From Alphaproteobacteria bacterium (GTDB taxonomy: Bacteria > Pseudomonadota > Alphaproteobacteria > Micropepsales > Micropepsaceae): 64,000 bases of DNA. A model generated the notes under the pieces. The model was not told the origin of the DNA, searched no databases, and saw nothing but the letters and a program-made list of their open reading frames with translations. Position numbers and translations under genes: made by a program. The DNA is taken from contig JAGOBA010000001.1 in the NCBI GenBank assembly GCA_017983635.1, positions 558,001 to 622,000 of the forward strand, given 5' to 3'. Positions 19,273 to 28,634 of the stretch are shown piece by piece (within the stretch, counting starts at the first letter, position 1; every line of letters begins with the position of its first letter).

Positions 19273-19788
19273 TCACGTGAGTTTGTGATCGAAGCCTATG
19301 GCGTGGTGAAAGTCGGGGCGGCCCGGCGGATGGGCGAGCGCCCAATAGGATTTTCGGCCGCTCAGTTCTTCGATGACGGCGCTGACTGCGATGCGCGCGG
19401 GCAACGGCGGGGCGAGTTCGATCGAAGCCGTCAACAGGAAATCGTCGCCCTCCGGCCCTGCGTGGATTTGCGGCGGCGAGGTCTCCAAGTTCCGCATGCC
19501 TTCACGATAGCCGTCGAAGCCGTACGCTGCCCAGGCCGTCGAGGGCGCGAAGTTGAACTCGCGGTACGCGGTTTGGTGATTGCCGCGCACGAAGACTTCG
19601 AAGCAGGTGTGATGCCAAAGGCCGTCGGTGCGTTCGGCCGACGCCGCCTGCGGTAAGCGCAGAACTGCCGCGCCGCCCGTCACCCGATAGTGAAGCGTGA
19701 GCCGCTCCGGGCGAGGGCGAACGACGTCGACCGTAATAGCCGCGACGGCGGCTGGCGTGTCCGGGTGCGGAACGAGCGAAAGGCGCAT
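19273..19788 (-). CDS. DOMON-like domain protein
   Basis: A 171-residue beta-rich protein resembling the DOMON-like family often found beside DUF1343 genes. Seen are LTLHYRVTGGAAVLRLP, the block DGLWHHTCFEVFVRGNHQTAYREFNFAPSTAWAAYGFDGYR, here split by natural loops, and WALAHPPGRPDFHHAIGFDHKL at the end. DOMON-type folds bind sugars or haem, but no ligand can be assigned. It lies 10 bases upstream of the NamZ-like gene on the same strand, so a joint role in cell-wall sugar handling is plausible. Confidence 0.78.
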   Translation of the reverse strand: MRLSLVPHPDTPAAVAAITVDVVRPRPERLTLHYRVTGGAAVLRLPQAASAERTDGLWHHTCFEVFVRGNHQTAYREFNFAPSTAWAAYGFDGYREGMRNLETSPPQIHAGPEGDDFLLTASIELAPPLPARIAVSAVIEELSGRKSYWALAHPPGRPDFHHAIGFDHKLT

Positions 19789-19915
19789 GGCGGCGTTGTA
19801 GCCGAACGGCGCTGGCTGTCGAGAAAAAACGAGCGGGTTTCAACCCTTCGTTTGTGAAGGTTCACGGCGGGTTACCAAACGCGCGGGTCAAGGAGCAATT
19901 TGGCCGATTTTTCCA

Positions 19916-21424
19916 ATGTTCCGCGCGCTGACGATCTGCCGGATTAGCCTGGCTTTCATTGCGGCCGCGCTAGGTTGCCTCCTGCGCTCGCTCTCGATGG
20001 CTCCGATGAACTTCGCCCGATTCCGACCTGTCTTCGGACGCCCGATCGAACCGGGTGACGGGACGCCCTCGACTTTCGAACTGCAGCTTCATGCGGTCGC
20101 CGGAAACGCTCTCGCGGTCGGCGTGAGCGGTGCGCTGATCGCCACGACGGTCGCTGCCGCGTTTTGGGGAACGGTTCCGGCTTGGCTGCTTGCGTTGTGG
20201 GCCGTGCTTGCGGTCACCGCGTCGCTGACGCCGCCATGGCTGCTTCACAACGTTGGCGCGCGCGTGTTGAACGACGTCGAAGCCAAGCACGTGATCGACC
20301 TCGTCTTCGTCGTCAGCGTGGTACGCGGTTTGATTTGGGGCGGCGGTACGGCGGCCTTCTATCAATACGCGTCGGGGAGCCAGCTGACGCTGCTCGGCGT
20401 TCTGGTGCTCGGCAACGCTCTGGGCAGCGGGGCGGCCATGTCGCCCATGCCGCGCGCGATGGCGGCGTATGCGCTGTGCACGGTGCTGCCGATCGCGTTG
20501 GCGTTTGCATTCTCCGGCGAGTTTCAAGGGATTCTGATCGCCGCACTTCTGGTCGTGTACACGGCCGGCCTGATGTCGGCGGCACGCCATATTTTCACGT
20601 TCGTGAAGAACGAGATCGGGCTGCGGCAGGCGCTGATCGACAAGCAGGAAGAATTGGTGCGTGCGAAGCTGGACGCGGAGGCGGCCAATCGCGCGAAGTC
20701 CGAGTTCCTGGCCCACATGAGCCACGAGCTGCGCACGCCATTGAACGCGATCATTGGATTCTCCGAGACAATTGCGAGCGAGGTGTTCGGTCCGGCGAGT
20801 GAACGTTATGTCGGTTACGCAAAAGACATCAATCAGAGCGGCGGACATCTGCTGAAGCTGATCAACGACGTGCTGGACCTGTCGAAGGTCGAGGCTGGCG
20901 CGCTGACGCTCAACGAGCAGCTTTTCCATGTCTCGGAAGCCGCGGACACGGCGCTGCGCCTCGTGCGCGAGCGCGCCGGCCACAAGCGCATCGCGCTCAC
21001 GTGGCAGGCGGAGCGGGATCTGCCGCGCGTGAAGACGGACGAACGCTTGGTGCAGCAAGTTCTGATCAATCTGGTTACGAACGCCATCAAGTTCACGGGC
21101 GAAGGCGGACGGGTCGACGTTTCAGCGGTCCGCGATCGCGACGGCGGACTCAGCCTCAGCGTGGCCGACAGCGGCGTGGGCATGAGCGCGGCCGAAGTGA
21201 GAGTGGCACTGACGCCGTTCGGCCAGGTCGGTCCGAACATGGCGGCCCGCTCGGAAGGCACCGGGCTCGGCCTGCCGCTCTGCAAACGCTTCGCGGATGC
21301 GATCGGTGCCGCGTTCAAAGTCGAAAGCGCGCCGGGCAAAGGCACGACGGTGACGCTCACCCTACCCGCCCGCTGCGTGCAGGGGCCGGTGGTGGCGGCT
21401 GAGCGGCAGGCGATCAGCGCGTAG
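19916..21424 (+). CDS. Orphan membrane sensor histidine kinase
   Basis: A 502-residue kinase. Residues about 60-230 hold five or six hydrophobic segments with no recognised sensor domain. A short coiled linker ([23 protein letters not shown]) leads to the H box [13 protein letters not shown] near residue 270. The ATP-binding part has the N box (LVTNAIKF), the G1 box (VADSGVGMS) and the G2 box ([12 protein letters not shown]). No receiver domain or response-regulator gene is nearby. An AAGGAG lies about 20 bases before the ATG at 19916, too far to be ideal; a start at Met28 (19997) is possible. The end overlaps ribF by 11 bases. Confidence 0.9.
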   Translation: MFRALTICRISLAFIAAALGCLLRSLSMAPMNFARFRPVFGRPIEPGDGTPSTFELQLHAVAGNALAVGVSGALIATTVAAAFWGTVPAWLLALWAVLAVTASLTPPWLLHNVGARVLNDVEAKHVIDLVFVVSVVRGLIWGGGTAAFYQYASGSQLTLLGVLVLGNALGSGAAMSPMPRAMAAYALCTVLPIALAFAFSGEFQGILIAALLVVYTAGLMSAARHIFTFVKNEIGLRQALIDKQEELVRAKLDAEAANRAKSEFLAHMSHELRTPLNAIIGFSETIASEVFGPASERYVGYAKDINQSGGHLLKLINDVLDLSKVEAGALTLNEQLFHVSEAADTALRLVRERAGHKRIALTWQAERDLPRVKTDERLVQQVLINLVTNAIKFTGEGGRVDVSAVRDRDGGLSLSVADSGVGMSAAEVRVALTPFGQVGPNMAARSEGTGLGLPLCKRFADAIGAAFKVESAPGKGTTVTLTLPARCVQGPVVAAERQAISA

Positions 21425-22334
21425 CCGCGAGCCGGCGCTTGGCTTCTTCGCCGTCCTTCGCTATCTGCGCCTTCAGGGCATCGAGTCCTGCGAACTTCAT
21501 TTCGGGGCGGAGGTAGGCGATGAAGGCGACGACGATTTGTTGGCCGTAGAGGTCGCCGGCGTAGTCGAAGATGTGGACTTCGAGGAGGACGTCTTTTTTG
21601 TCGAAGGTCGGACGGCGGCCGAAGTTGGCGACGCCGTTGTAGGACTTGCCCCCGATCTCGACGCGGACGGCGTACACGCCGAGCGCTGGTTCGAGGTAGC
21701 CTTCGAGGCTGACGTTGGCGGTCGGGAAGCCGATCGTGCGGCCACGTTGGTCGCCGTGCTCCACCCTGCCCTCCACCGTCCAGGCGTGGCCGAGGAGGTC
21801 GGCGGCGACGTCGGGTTTGCCGGCGCGCAGCGCTTCGCGAATGCGGGTCGAGGAGATTTTCGCCTCCGGGCCGGCGCCAACGAGGTCGAAGGTCGAGGTG
21901 GCGAAGCCGAGGGTCGCACCCTTCGCTTTCAAGTGTTCGATATTGCCGGTGCGGCCTTTGCCGAATTGGAAGTCTTCGCCGACGACGACGTGGCGCGCAC
22001 CGATGCCTTCGACGAGGACTTTGGCGATGAATTCATCGGCTGTGAGCGAGGCCAAGCTGGCATCGAAGTGCAGCGCATAGAGAACGTCGACGCCGAAGCG
22101 TTCGAGCAGGCGCGCTTTGGCGCGGAACGGTGTTAGGCGGAAGCGTTCACCGTCGGGCTTGAAGAATTCTTGCGGGTGCGGCTCGAACACGAGGACGCCA
22201 AGCTTGTCGCCCAAAGTCTTGGCGTGTTTGAGCAGCGCTTGATGACCGCGGTGGACGCCGTCGAAATTGCCGATCGCGACCGTCGCGCCGCGCGCCGAGG
22301 CCGGCAGGCTTTCGAAGTGACGGAAGATTTGCAT
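21414..22334 (-). CDS. ribF: Bifunctional riboflavin kinase / FMN adenylyltransferase
   Basis: A 306-residue enzyme making FMN and then FAD. The N-terminal adenylyltransferase has [16 protein letters not shown] near residues 21-36 (with the HxGH-like motif), FEPHPQEFF and [14 protein letters not shown]. The C-terminal kinase has [26 protein letters not shown] and the end strand [19 protein letters not shown]. Normal family length. It follows the MaoC and HAD genes on the minus strand. In many alphaproteobacteria ileS comes next; here that link is broken. Confidence 0.95.
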   Translation of the reverse strand: MQIFRHFESLPASARGATVAIGNFDGVHRGHQALLKHAKTLGDKLGVLVFEPHPQEFFKPDGERFRLTPFRAKARLLERFGVDVLYALHFDASLASLTADEFIAKVLVEGIGARHVVVGEDFQFGKGRTGNIEHLKAKGATLGFATSTFDLVGAGPEAKISSTRIREALRAGKPDVAADLLGHAWTVEGRVEHGDQRGRTIGFPTANVSLEGYLEPALGVYAVRVEIGGKSYNGVANFGRRPTFDKKDVLLEVHIFDYAGDLYGQQIVVAFIAYLRPEMKFAGLDALKAQIAKDGEEAKRRLAATR

Positions 22335-22356
22335 GCGGGCCGCGCGGTCTCGATCT

Positions 22357-22788
22357 TTACTTGCCGCGCGAGGGCACCATGATCAGCGCCTCACCTTCGA
22401 TCACGACCGTGTCGCCGACTTTGCAGATCGTCGAGAGTACGGCGCGTCGCTTGTCCGGGATGATCTCGCTGATGGTGCAGGTCGTCTGCACCGTGTCTCC
22501 GATCTTGACGGGGGCTTTGAAGCGGAGCGTTTGGCTCATGTAGATCGAGCCCGGGCCCGGCAATTTCGTGCCGATGACGGTCGAGATGAACCCGGCCGAC
22601 AGCATGCCGTGGGCAATGCGGGTCTTGAACGGCGTCTTGGCGGCGAATTCCTGGTCAAGGTGGACGGGGTTCGTGTCGCCGGAGACGCCCGCAAACATGA
22701 CGATGTCGGCGTCGGTGATCGTCTTGCCGTAGGAGGCGGACATGCCCACCGTCAGATCTTCGATGAAATAACCGGACGTGGCCGACAT
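22357..22788 (-). CDS. MaoC-family hydratase
   Basis: A 143-residue single hotdog-fold protein of the MaoC/R-hydratase type. The hydratase motif is present as DADIVMFAGVSGDTNPVHLDQEFA, with Asp and His in the family positions, followed by RIAHGMLSAGFISTVIG. The last strands read KIGDTVQTTCTISEI. It would hydrate enoyl-CoA, possibly (R)-specific. It sits between the HAD phosphatase gene and ribF on one strand, a grouping that recurs in alphaproteobacteria, although no biochemical reason for it is known to me. Confidence 0.9.
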   Translation of the reverse strand: MSATSGYFIEDLTVGMSASYGKTITDADIVMFAGVSGDTNPVHLDQEFAAKTPFKTRIAHGMLSAGFISTVIGTKLPGPGSIYMSQTLRFKAPVKIGDTVQTTCTISEIIPDKRRAVLSTICKVGDTVVIEGEALIMVPSRGK

Positions 22789-22844
22789 GGCGGCGTTTCC
22801 TCTTCGCTATTGGTTGGATGGGCGGCAATCTAGGGCGGCGCGGG

Positions 22845-23717
22845 CTACCAGAGCAAGCGGCGCATGGCGGCGGTTGTCGTTAGGTTTTGCGCGGCCAGAA
22901 TGGCGGCGATCTTGGCGGGGTTCGGCGCACCATCGGCGTTAGAGAGTTCGGGCTCGTGAATGCCGCCGGTGATCAACAGCGAATCGATCCGGGCGCGCGT
23001 GGCGCCGGCGATGTCGGTCTTGAGACCGTCGCCGATGGCGAGCCACTTCGATCGAGGGATCGAACGGCCGCTGAACTCCTTCATGTGCGCTTCCACGAAG
23101 TCGTAGACGGGTGCGTGCGGCTTGCCGAGGTAGATCACCTCGCCGCCCTGACGTTCGTAGTCTTGGGCGAGTGCGCCGGCGCAGTAAATCATTTGATCGC
23201 CGCGTTGCACGACGAGATCGGGGTTGGCACAGAAGAACGGCAGCTTGCGCGCAAGCGCCGGACGCCAATAGTCGCGATAGTCCTCGGGCCCCTCCTTCGT
23301 ATCGTCGAAGGGGCCGGTGCAAACGATCGCCTCCGCCTCCTCCAGCGAAACGCGCTCGACGTTCAGTCCTTCGTAAAGCGGGAAATCGCGATCCGGGCCG
23401 ACGCGGTGGACCTTGAACGCGCGCTCGCGTGAGCGTTCCGCGAGAAGTTCACGGGTTAAGTCGCCCGAGGTGACGATCGTGTCGTAAGCGCTCGGTGGAA
23501 TGCCGAGCTGGGTAAGCTGTTCGCGGATCGGCGCGTTGGGGCGCGGCGCGTTCGAGAGCAATAGTACAACGCCATGGCGGCGATAGGCGTGGAGACAGTC
23601 GACAACACCGGCAAACGCCTCGCGCCCGTTGTGGAGCACACCCCACACGTCGCAGAGGAGCGCCTGGTATTTGGGGGCGATGGCGCTAAGGCCTTGGATG
23701 ATGGGAACGCTCGTCAT
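22845..23717 (-). CDS. TIGR01459-type HAD hydrolase
   Basis: A 290-residue HAD-superfamily phosphatase of the class IIA group. Motif I is DVWGVLHNG near residues 23-31 (nucleophile Asp), motif II is LLSNAPRP, and the C-terminal motif is WLAIGDGLKTDIAGATRARID. The cap lies between. The substrate is unknown; homologues cleave small phosphometabolites such as nucleotides or sugar phosphates. Its position upstream of MaoC and ribF is typical of alphaproteobacteria and supports the family assignment. Confidence 0.9.
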   Translation of the reverse strand: MTSVPIIQGLSAIAPKYQALLCDVWGVLHNGREAFAGVVDCLHAYRRHGVVLLLSNAPRPNAPIREQLTQLGIPPSAYDTIVTSGDLTRELLAERSRERAFKVHRVGPDRDFPLYEGLNVERVSLEEAEAIVCTGPFDDTKEGPEDYRDYWRPALARKLPFFCANPDLVVQRGDQMIYCAGALAQDYERQGGEVIYLGKPHAPVYDFVEAHMKEFSGRSIPRSKWLAIGDGLKTDIAGATRARIDSLLITGGIHEPELSNADGAPNPAKIAAILAAQNLTTTAAMRRLLW

Positions 23718-23757
23718 GAGACGGGCGTGGTGGCAGATCGCTGGCGGAGCGTCAATC

Positions 23758-25035
23758 CTAGGCGGTCTTGCCGACGGCGCGGATACGGGGTTGCGGCGGG
23801 GCTGCGGCGCGCGGGTGGCCTTGCTCGGCGATCGTTTCGCGGATTGGCTGCGGTTCGCCGAAGAGGAAGCCTTGACCGTAGTCGACGTTGTAGTCGAGCA
23901 GGTTGACGACGTCGCGTTCCTGCTCGACGCGCTCGGCGATCAGGTTCAGGCCGAAGCGTTGCAGCAGTTCCTTCAGGTCGGCCGGGTGCACGCGGGCGCC
24001 GGCCTTCTCGGGATCGCCGAGCAGCAATTTCGCCGGCACCTTGAAGTAGCGAACCTGACGGGTGCGGGCGAGCGCGAAGTCGAGATCGAGCGTCGTGACC
24101 TTGTCCATCGAGAACGTGAAACCGAGGTCGGCGAGGTGAGTCAGGTTCGCGCTTTCCGTCGGCGTGCAGTTCACGAGCGTATCTTGCGAGATCTCGAAGA
24201 TCAGCAGGCCGGCGAGCTCGCGATGCTGCTGCATGAACTCGATGAACTGGGTGAAGAAGCCGGCGTCCTGCAGCGTTTCGCGCGAGAGATTGCAAAAGAC
24301 GCCGATGTCTTTGTTGCGTTGGCTCCAGGAGCGCAGGATTTGGATACAGCGGAAGAGAAGCACGTTGTCGACGACCGACATCAGGCCTGCCGGTTCGGCG
24401 ATGCGGATGTACTGCGACGGCATGATGATCGTGCCATCTTCGGCGCGCAGCCGCGAGAGCGCTTCGTAGAAACGCGTCTTGCGTTGCGGCAGGCTGACGA
24501 TCGGTTGCAGGTAGAGTTCGACGCGGTTCTCTTCGAGCGAACGGCGGATAATTTCGAGCATCGCGTCGTCGGGCGCGTCGTCGGCGACGCGCGCGGCGAT
24601 GGCGCGGCGCGAGCGCGGCGGCAGGCGCTCTTCTTCGCTCGGTTCGTAGGCGATCGATTTCTGGGCGACGCCTTCGGCAAGTTTGCGAACAAGCGACTCC
24701 AGCACCTTCACCTCGCTCACCACGCGGTCGTTGCGGGTGGCCATGCGGTCGTCGAGGTGGAGCTTTAGTTCGATCACGGCGCGGCGGGTGAGCTCGCTCT
24801 CGCCGCGCATCTGCTCTTGCTTGACGTTGACGTGGTCGATCGCGGCTTGGGTGCGGGCGCGCTCGGCCGTGCGGTCGAGGATCAGGTCGCAGTAGGAGGC
24901 GACGATGGTGATGAAGCCCGCGACCAGCGCCGCGCCGACGGCATCGGTGGCGCCGACGCGATATAGGACCGCGCCGACTACAATTCCGGCCAGAAGTGCC
25001 ACGGCGGGCACGACGATTAGATCCAAACGCGGCAT
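23758..25035 (-). CDS. Membrane-anchored degenerate EAL-domain protein, TipF-like
   Basis: A 425-residue protein with two N-terminal membrane helices (residues about 5-27 and 33-52), a polar helical/coiled-coil region to about 130, and an EAL domain. The EAL signature survives as FYEALSRL, but the loop that normally reads DDFGTG is FSMDKVTTLDLD, so phosphodiesterase activity against cyclic di-GMP is unlikely. This architecture matches Caulobacter TipF, a cyclic di-GMP-binding factor for flagellum placement. I infer a receptor role; no flagellar genes are in the window. It precedes the HAD gene by 40 bases. Confidence 0.85.
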   Translation of the reverse strand: MPRLDLIVVPAVALLAGIVVGAVLYRVGATDAVGAALVAGFITIVASYCDLILDRTAERARTQAAIDHVNVKQEQMRGESELTRRAVIELKLHLDDRMATRNDRVVSEVKVLESLVRKLAEGVAQKSIAYEPSEEERLPPRSRRAIAARVADDAPDDAMLEIIRRSLEENRVELYLQPIVSLPQRKTRFYEALSRLRAEDGTIIMPSQYIRIAEPAGLMSVVDNVLLFRCIQILRSWSQRNKDIGVFCNLSRETLQDAGFFTQFIEFMQQHRELAGLLIFEISQDTLVNCTPTESANLTHLADLGFTFSMDKVTTLDLDFALARTRQVRYFKVPAKLLLGDPEKAGARVHPADLKELLQRFGLNLIAERVEQERDVVNLLDYNVDYGQGFLFGEPQPIRETIAEQGHPRAAAPPQPRIRAVGKTA

Positions 25036-25117
25036 AGATGCCCCTGATTCTCCCTCCGTTTGAGTGTCGGGGCCGAACTCTTTACAAGGCCTTAACCCTC
25101 AGTGACGGAGCGATCAG

Positions 25118-25597
25118 ATGACGAACGCGCATGCATTTTCCTTCACCTCTATCGAAGGCAAGCCACTGCCGATGGCGGGCTTCAAAGGCAGAGCGGTTCT
25201 GCTCGTGAACACGGCGAGCGCGTGTGGATTTACGCCGCAGTACAAGGGGCTCGAGGCGCTTTGGCAATCGTACAAGGACAAGGGGCTTGTCGTGCTCGGC
25301 GTGCCGTCGAACGATTTCGGTGCGCAGGAGCCCGGAAGCGAGGCGGAGATCAGGGAGTTCTGCGAGGTGCGCTATGGCGTCGACTTTCCACTGACCGCGA
25401 AGGTGCACGTCACCGGCGGGGCGGCGCATCCGCTTTATCAGTGGATCGCCAAGGAACTCGGCGAAGGCGGCGCGCCGCGCTGGAATTTTCACAAGTATCT
25501 GGTCGGCAAGGACGGCTCGCTGAAAGGCGCGTTCAACTCGAAGGTCGCGCCGGAGAGCGCGGAGCTGAAGACGGCGATCGACGCGGCGTTGGCCTAA
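25118..25597 (+). CDS. Cys-type glutathione peroxidase family protein
   Basis: A 159-residue thiol peroxidase reducing hydrogen peroxide or lipid hydroperoxides. The peroxidatic site is NTASACGFTPQY, with Cys in place of selenocysteine; the Gln/Trp tetrad partner region is WNFHKYLVGKDG, and VLGVPSNDFGAQEPGS carries the conserved NxFxxQEPG loop. Bacterial members often use thioredoxin rather than glutathione. It is a stand-alone gene divergent from the TipF-like gene and convergent with the OmpA gene. Confidence 0.93.
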   Translation: MTNAHAFSFTSIEGKPLPMAGFKGRAVLLVNTASACGFTPQYKGLEALWQSYKDKGLVVLGVPSNDFGAQEPGSEAEIREFCEVRYGVDFPLTAKVHVTGGAAHPLYQWIAKELGEGGAPRWNFHKYLVGKDGSLKGAFNSKVAPESAELKTAIDAALA

Positions 25598-25611
25598 ACC
25601 AAAACGAGAAA

Positions 25612-25635
25612 CGCCGCCGGATCGACCCGGCGGCG
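25612..25635. terminator. GC hairpin between convergent genes
   Basis: 9-bp stem CGCCGCCGG / CCGGCGGCG with a 6-base loop. On the minus strand it is followed by TTTCTCGTTTT, so it can end the OmpA transcript; on the plus strand by CTCTTCAATTC after glutathione peroxidase. Confidence 0.75.
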
Positions 25636-25663
25636 CTCTTCAATTCGACGTATACGTCCTGGT

Positions 25664-26335
25664 TTACGACGTGTACGGAACGATCTGGATTTCGACGCGG
25701 CGGTTCTTGGCGCGGCCGGCCGGGGTAGCGTTGGACGCGACCGGGCGGGTTTCGCCCAGGCCGATCACGTACATGCGCTGCGGCATCACACCGTTTTGCG
25801 AGAGAACGTAAGCGACCGAGTTCGCGCGGCGTTGCGACAGGTCTTGGTTGTACTGGTTCGCACCGGTCGAATCGGTGTGGCCGGACACTTCGATCGTCGT
25901 CTTGTTGTATTCCGCCAGAACCTCACCGACGGCGGCGAGCGTTTGGTAAAATTGCGGGTTCACCTGGTCGCCGTCGACCGGGAAGGTGATGTCGCTGGCC
26001 ATGACGAGCACGATGTTGTTGCCCTGGCGCTGCACCGAGACGCCGGCCGCGCGCAGACGCTGACGGAGTTCGGCTTCTTGGTTGTCCATATAGCCGCCGA
26101 TGGCGCCGCCGGCGAGCGCGCCTATGCCCGCGCCGATAAGCGCGTTGCGGGCGGCTTGCTTACCGCTGGAGGTGTTCGTCAACGCACCGATCGCGGCGCC
26201 GCCGAGCGCACCGAAGATCGCGCCGCGGGTCGCGTGGCTCGTCTTTTGTTCGCCGGTGTAAGGGTCTTGGGTTTGGCACGCGCTGACCAACAACGCGGCG
26301 CAGGCTGCTAAAGCAATCGCTATACGCATTTTCAT
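25664..26335 (-). CDS. OmpA-family lipoprotein with glycine-zipper
   Basis: A 223-residue outer-membrane lipoprotein. The start at 26335 (MKMRIAIALAACAALLVSAC) gives a clean lipobox LVSAC and has AAGAGGACGA upstream. After the lipid anchor comes a glycine-zipper block (AIFGALGGAAIGAL, IGAGIGALAGGAIGGYM) and then a C-terminal OmpA peptidoglycan-binding domain with VSGHTDSTGANQYNQDLSQRRANSVAYVL and GLGETRPVASN. It resembles the Pal/YiaD group, which tethers the outer membrane to the wall. A single-gene unit with its own terminator. Confidence 0.92.
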   Translation of the reverse strand: MKMRIAIALAACAALLVSACQTQDPYTGEQKTSHATRGAIFGALGGAAIGALTNTSSGKQAARNALIGAGIGALAGGAIGGYMDNQEAELRQRLRAAGVSVQRQGNNIVLVMASDITFPVDGDQVNPQFYQTLAAVGEVLAEYNKTTIEVSGHTDSTGANQYNQDLSQRRANSVAYVLSQNGVMPQRMYVIGLGETRPVASNATPAGRAKNRRVEIQIVPYTS

Positions 26336-26555
26336 TCGTCCTCTTCTTTGAAGGCCCCACGTGATCTCGCATGGCTCAGCAATGGCCGCGTGATAAGCCG
26401 AAGGCCGGGTTGCAGGCAAGTCGCCGTGGTCCAACTAGCGTATTTGCGCCCGGGGGAAAGCGTTTTTTGCATTTTTCTTGACGGCCGTCGCAGAGCGCCG
26501 TCTTTTCGCGGCGGCGAAATTTCAGGCTCAATCAGACATTGCACAAGGAATGGTC

Positions 26556-27329
26556 ATGGAGCTCTTCGATCTCAGCGGGAAAATTGCGGTTATCACGGGT
26601 TCTACGAAGGGGATCGGCGAGGCGATCGCGCATCGTATGGCGGAGCACGGCGCGAAGGTCGTGGTGTCGAGCCGAAAGGCTGACGTCTGCGACAAGGTGA
26701 CGGCCGACATCAACCAGAAGTGGGGCAAGGGCAAGGAAGTGGCATATGCAGTGCCCTGCAACATCAACGCCCGCGAACAGTTGGAGCAACTCGTCGCCAA
26801 GACCCGGGCGAAGTGGGGCCGGATCGACGTGCTGGTCTGCAACGCGGCGATCAATCCAGTGTTCGGGTCGATGTCGCAGATCCCGGATGAGGCCTTCGAC
26901 AAGATCATGGGCGCCAACGTCAAGGCCAACCATCAGTTGTGTACGATGGTGATACCCGAAATGGTTGAGCGCAAGGACGGCTCGATTATCATCGTGTCCT
27001 CGATCGGGGGCCTACGCGGCTCGCCGGTGTTGGGCGCCTATTGCATCTCGAAGGCGGCGGACTTCCAGCTGGCGCGCAACATTGCGGTCGAATATGGCGC
27101 ACATAATGTGCGGGCGAATTGTATCGCGCCGGGGCTGATCAAGACCGACTTCGCCAAGGCGCTATGGGACAATCCGGCGATCCTGGAACGATCCACAGCC
27201 GGCGCGCCGCTCAAGCGGATCGGCGAGTCGGACGAGATCGCGGGCGCGGCGGTGTTCCTCGCCTCCAAGGCTGCGGCGTTTATGACCGGACAGACGATGG
27301 TCATCGACGGCGGGGCGACTATTGCCTGA
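26556..27329 (+). CDS. SDR-family oxidoreductase
   Basis: A 257-residue short-chain dehydrogenase. Cofactor motif TGSTKGIGEA, structural CNAA, catalytic Ser in IVSSIGG and YCISK as the YxxxK motif, ending with GQTMVIDGGATIA. The ATG at 26556 is preferred over the one at 26550 because an AAGGA lies 6 bases before it. The substrate is unknown; the general sequence is of the 3-oxoacyl-ACP reductase-like type. It stands alone between the OmpA gene and the Crp/Fnr gene. Confidence 0.9.
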   Translation: MELFDLSGKIAVITGSTKGIGEAIAHRMAEHGAKVVVSSRKADVCDKVTADINQKWGKGKEVAYAVPCNINAREQLEQLVAKTRAKWGRIDVLVCNAAINPVFGSMSQIPDEAFDKIMGANVKANHQLCTMVIPEMVERKDGSIIIVSSIGGLRGSPVLGAYCISKAADFQLARNIAVEYGAHNVRANCIAPGLIKTDFAKALWDNPAILERSTAGAPLKRIGESDEIAGAAVFLASKAAAFMTGQTMVIDGGATIA

Positions 27330-27455
27330 AACGCCAGTTTGAATGGGGGTCCGGTCGGGGGCCCCCGAAATTAAGGCTTTCCATTCATGGGGGGTTCATT
27401 GAAAAGTGCGCTCCATGGTTCGAGAGACCGAAGCTAGACGTCGATGAGGACTGGC

Positions 27456-28190
27456 ATGGGGACGACCGCTGAAGCGCAGCGGGCCGAGTTCACGCTTACC
27501 GGCAACAAGATGCTTGCACCGCTTGATCGCGCGGCAATCGCCAAGCTTGAAGGGCAGTGTGCGTGGAAGGTCGTGCATGCGAATGAGCCGATCGTCAGCC
27601 GCGATTCGGACTCGCGCGACGTGTTCTTCGTGGTCAAAGGCCGTTGCCGGATCGTGAACTTCTCGCCTTCGGGCCGCGAGGTCGCCTATGCGATCGCGGG
27701 GCCCGGCGAATATTTCGGCGAGATGGCGGCGATCGACGGGCTCCCGCGCTCGGCCACGGTGGTGGCGCTTGAGGATTGCGTCTTGGGTGCGGTGACGCCG
27801 CAGACGTTTCGCGATTTGATCGAGCAGTATCCGAAGGTCGGGCTCGTGATCATGGAAAAGCTCGTGCGCATCGTGCGCACCAGTGACGACCGGATCATGG
27901 ACCTGGCCACGCTCTCGGCCTATCAGCGGGTTTACTCGGAGCTCTTGAAGCTGATCAAACCGGATCCCGTGCGCCAGGGGTCGTGGCTGATCTATCCGCT
28001 GCCGACGCAGGCGCAGATCGCGGCGCAGGCGTCGACCACGCGCGAGACGGTGGCGCGGGTGCTCTCGCACCTGTCGAGCGACGGGATTGCGGAGCGCAAA
28101 TCGAAGACGCTTTATGTGCGCCAGGTCGAGCGGCTGAAGCAGTTGTGCGATAAGATCCCCTCGCACGTGCGGCCGGACGGGCAGAGCTGA
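27456..28190 (+). CDS. Crp/Fnr-family transcription regulator
   Basis: A 244-residue regulator with an N-terminal cyclic-nucleotide-type beta-roll (VFFVVKGRCRIVNFSPSGREVAYAIAGPGEYFGEMAAIDGLPRSA, seen as successive strands) and a C-terminal winged helix with recognition segment TTRETVARVLSHLSSDGI. The roll's GEYFGEMAAIDGLPRSA closely resembles the cAMP-phosphate-binding cassette, so a cyclic nucleotide ligand is likely; there are no FNR-type cysteines. Start at 27456 has GAGGA five bases before it. The cupin gene begins 10 bases after the stop. Confidence 0.9.
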   Translation: MGTTAEAQRAEFTLTGNKMLAPLDRAAIAKLEGQCAWKVVHANEPIVSRDSDSRDVFFVVKGRCRIVNFSPSGREVAYAIAGPGEYFGEMAAIDGLPRSATVVALEDCVLGAVTPQTFRDLIEQYPKVGLVIMEKLVRIVRTSDDRIMDLATLSAYQRVYSELLKLIKPDPVRQGSWLIYPLPTQAQIAAQASTTRETVARVLSHLSSDGIAERKSKTLYVRQVERLKQLCDKIPSHVRPDGQS

Positions 28191-28199
28191 GCGCGCGCG

Positions 28200-28634
28200 A
28201 TGAGCGTGGCGGTCAACGTTTCTGGCGACAACGATTGTCATCCCGAGCTTGAGATCGTCACGGTTCGCCCGACCGAGCCGGTGATGACGTTGCAGCGCCT
28301 GCCCTACTTTGTGGGCGTCTCGGGTGCGAGCGGCGCGAAAAATCTTTCGATGAATCTGGTCGTGATCCCCGCCGGTGGTGCCGCCGAGCCGCACTATCAT
28401 CGCGGTTATGAGACGGCGATCTACATTCTCAAAGGCCGCGTCGAGACGCGCTATGGCGCCGGGTTGGCGAAAGCGGTCGTGCATGAGGCAGGCGATTTTC
28501 TGTTCATCCCCGCGGGGCTGCCGCATCAGCCCGTGAATCTGAGCGCGACGGAGACCGCGCTCGCGATTGTGGCGCGGAACGATCCGGGCGAGCGCGAGAC
28601 CGTGGTACCTTACGATCCGACGGCTGTCCGCTGA
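28200..28634 (+). CDS. Cupin-domain protein
   Basis: A 144-residue single-domain cupin. Metal-binding motif 1 reads PHYHRGYETAIYILKG (two His and the Glu), and motif 2 reads GDFLFIPAGLPHQPVNLS with the third His. Cupins of this size may be isomerases, dioxygenases or ligand-binding proteins, and none can be chosen here. The 10-base gap to the Crp/Fnr gene suggests co-transcription, perhaps with the cupin as effector or target. Confidence 0.85.
   Translation: MSVAVNVSGDNDCHPELEIVTVRPTEPVMTLQRLPYFVGVSGASGAKNLSMNLVVIPAGGAAEPHYHRGYETAIYILKGRVETRYGAGLAKAVVHEAGDFLFIPAGLPHQPVNLSATETALAIVARNDPGERETVVPYDPTAVR

Noticed and set aside
27356..27367. CGGGGGCCCCCG palindrome before the Crp/Fnr gene
   Set aside because: No loop and no T run, so not a convincing terminator; no known binding site matches.
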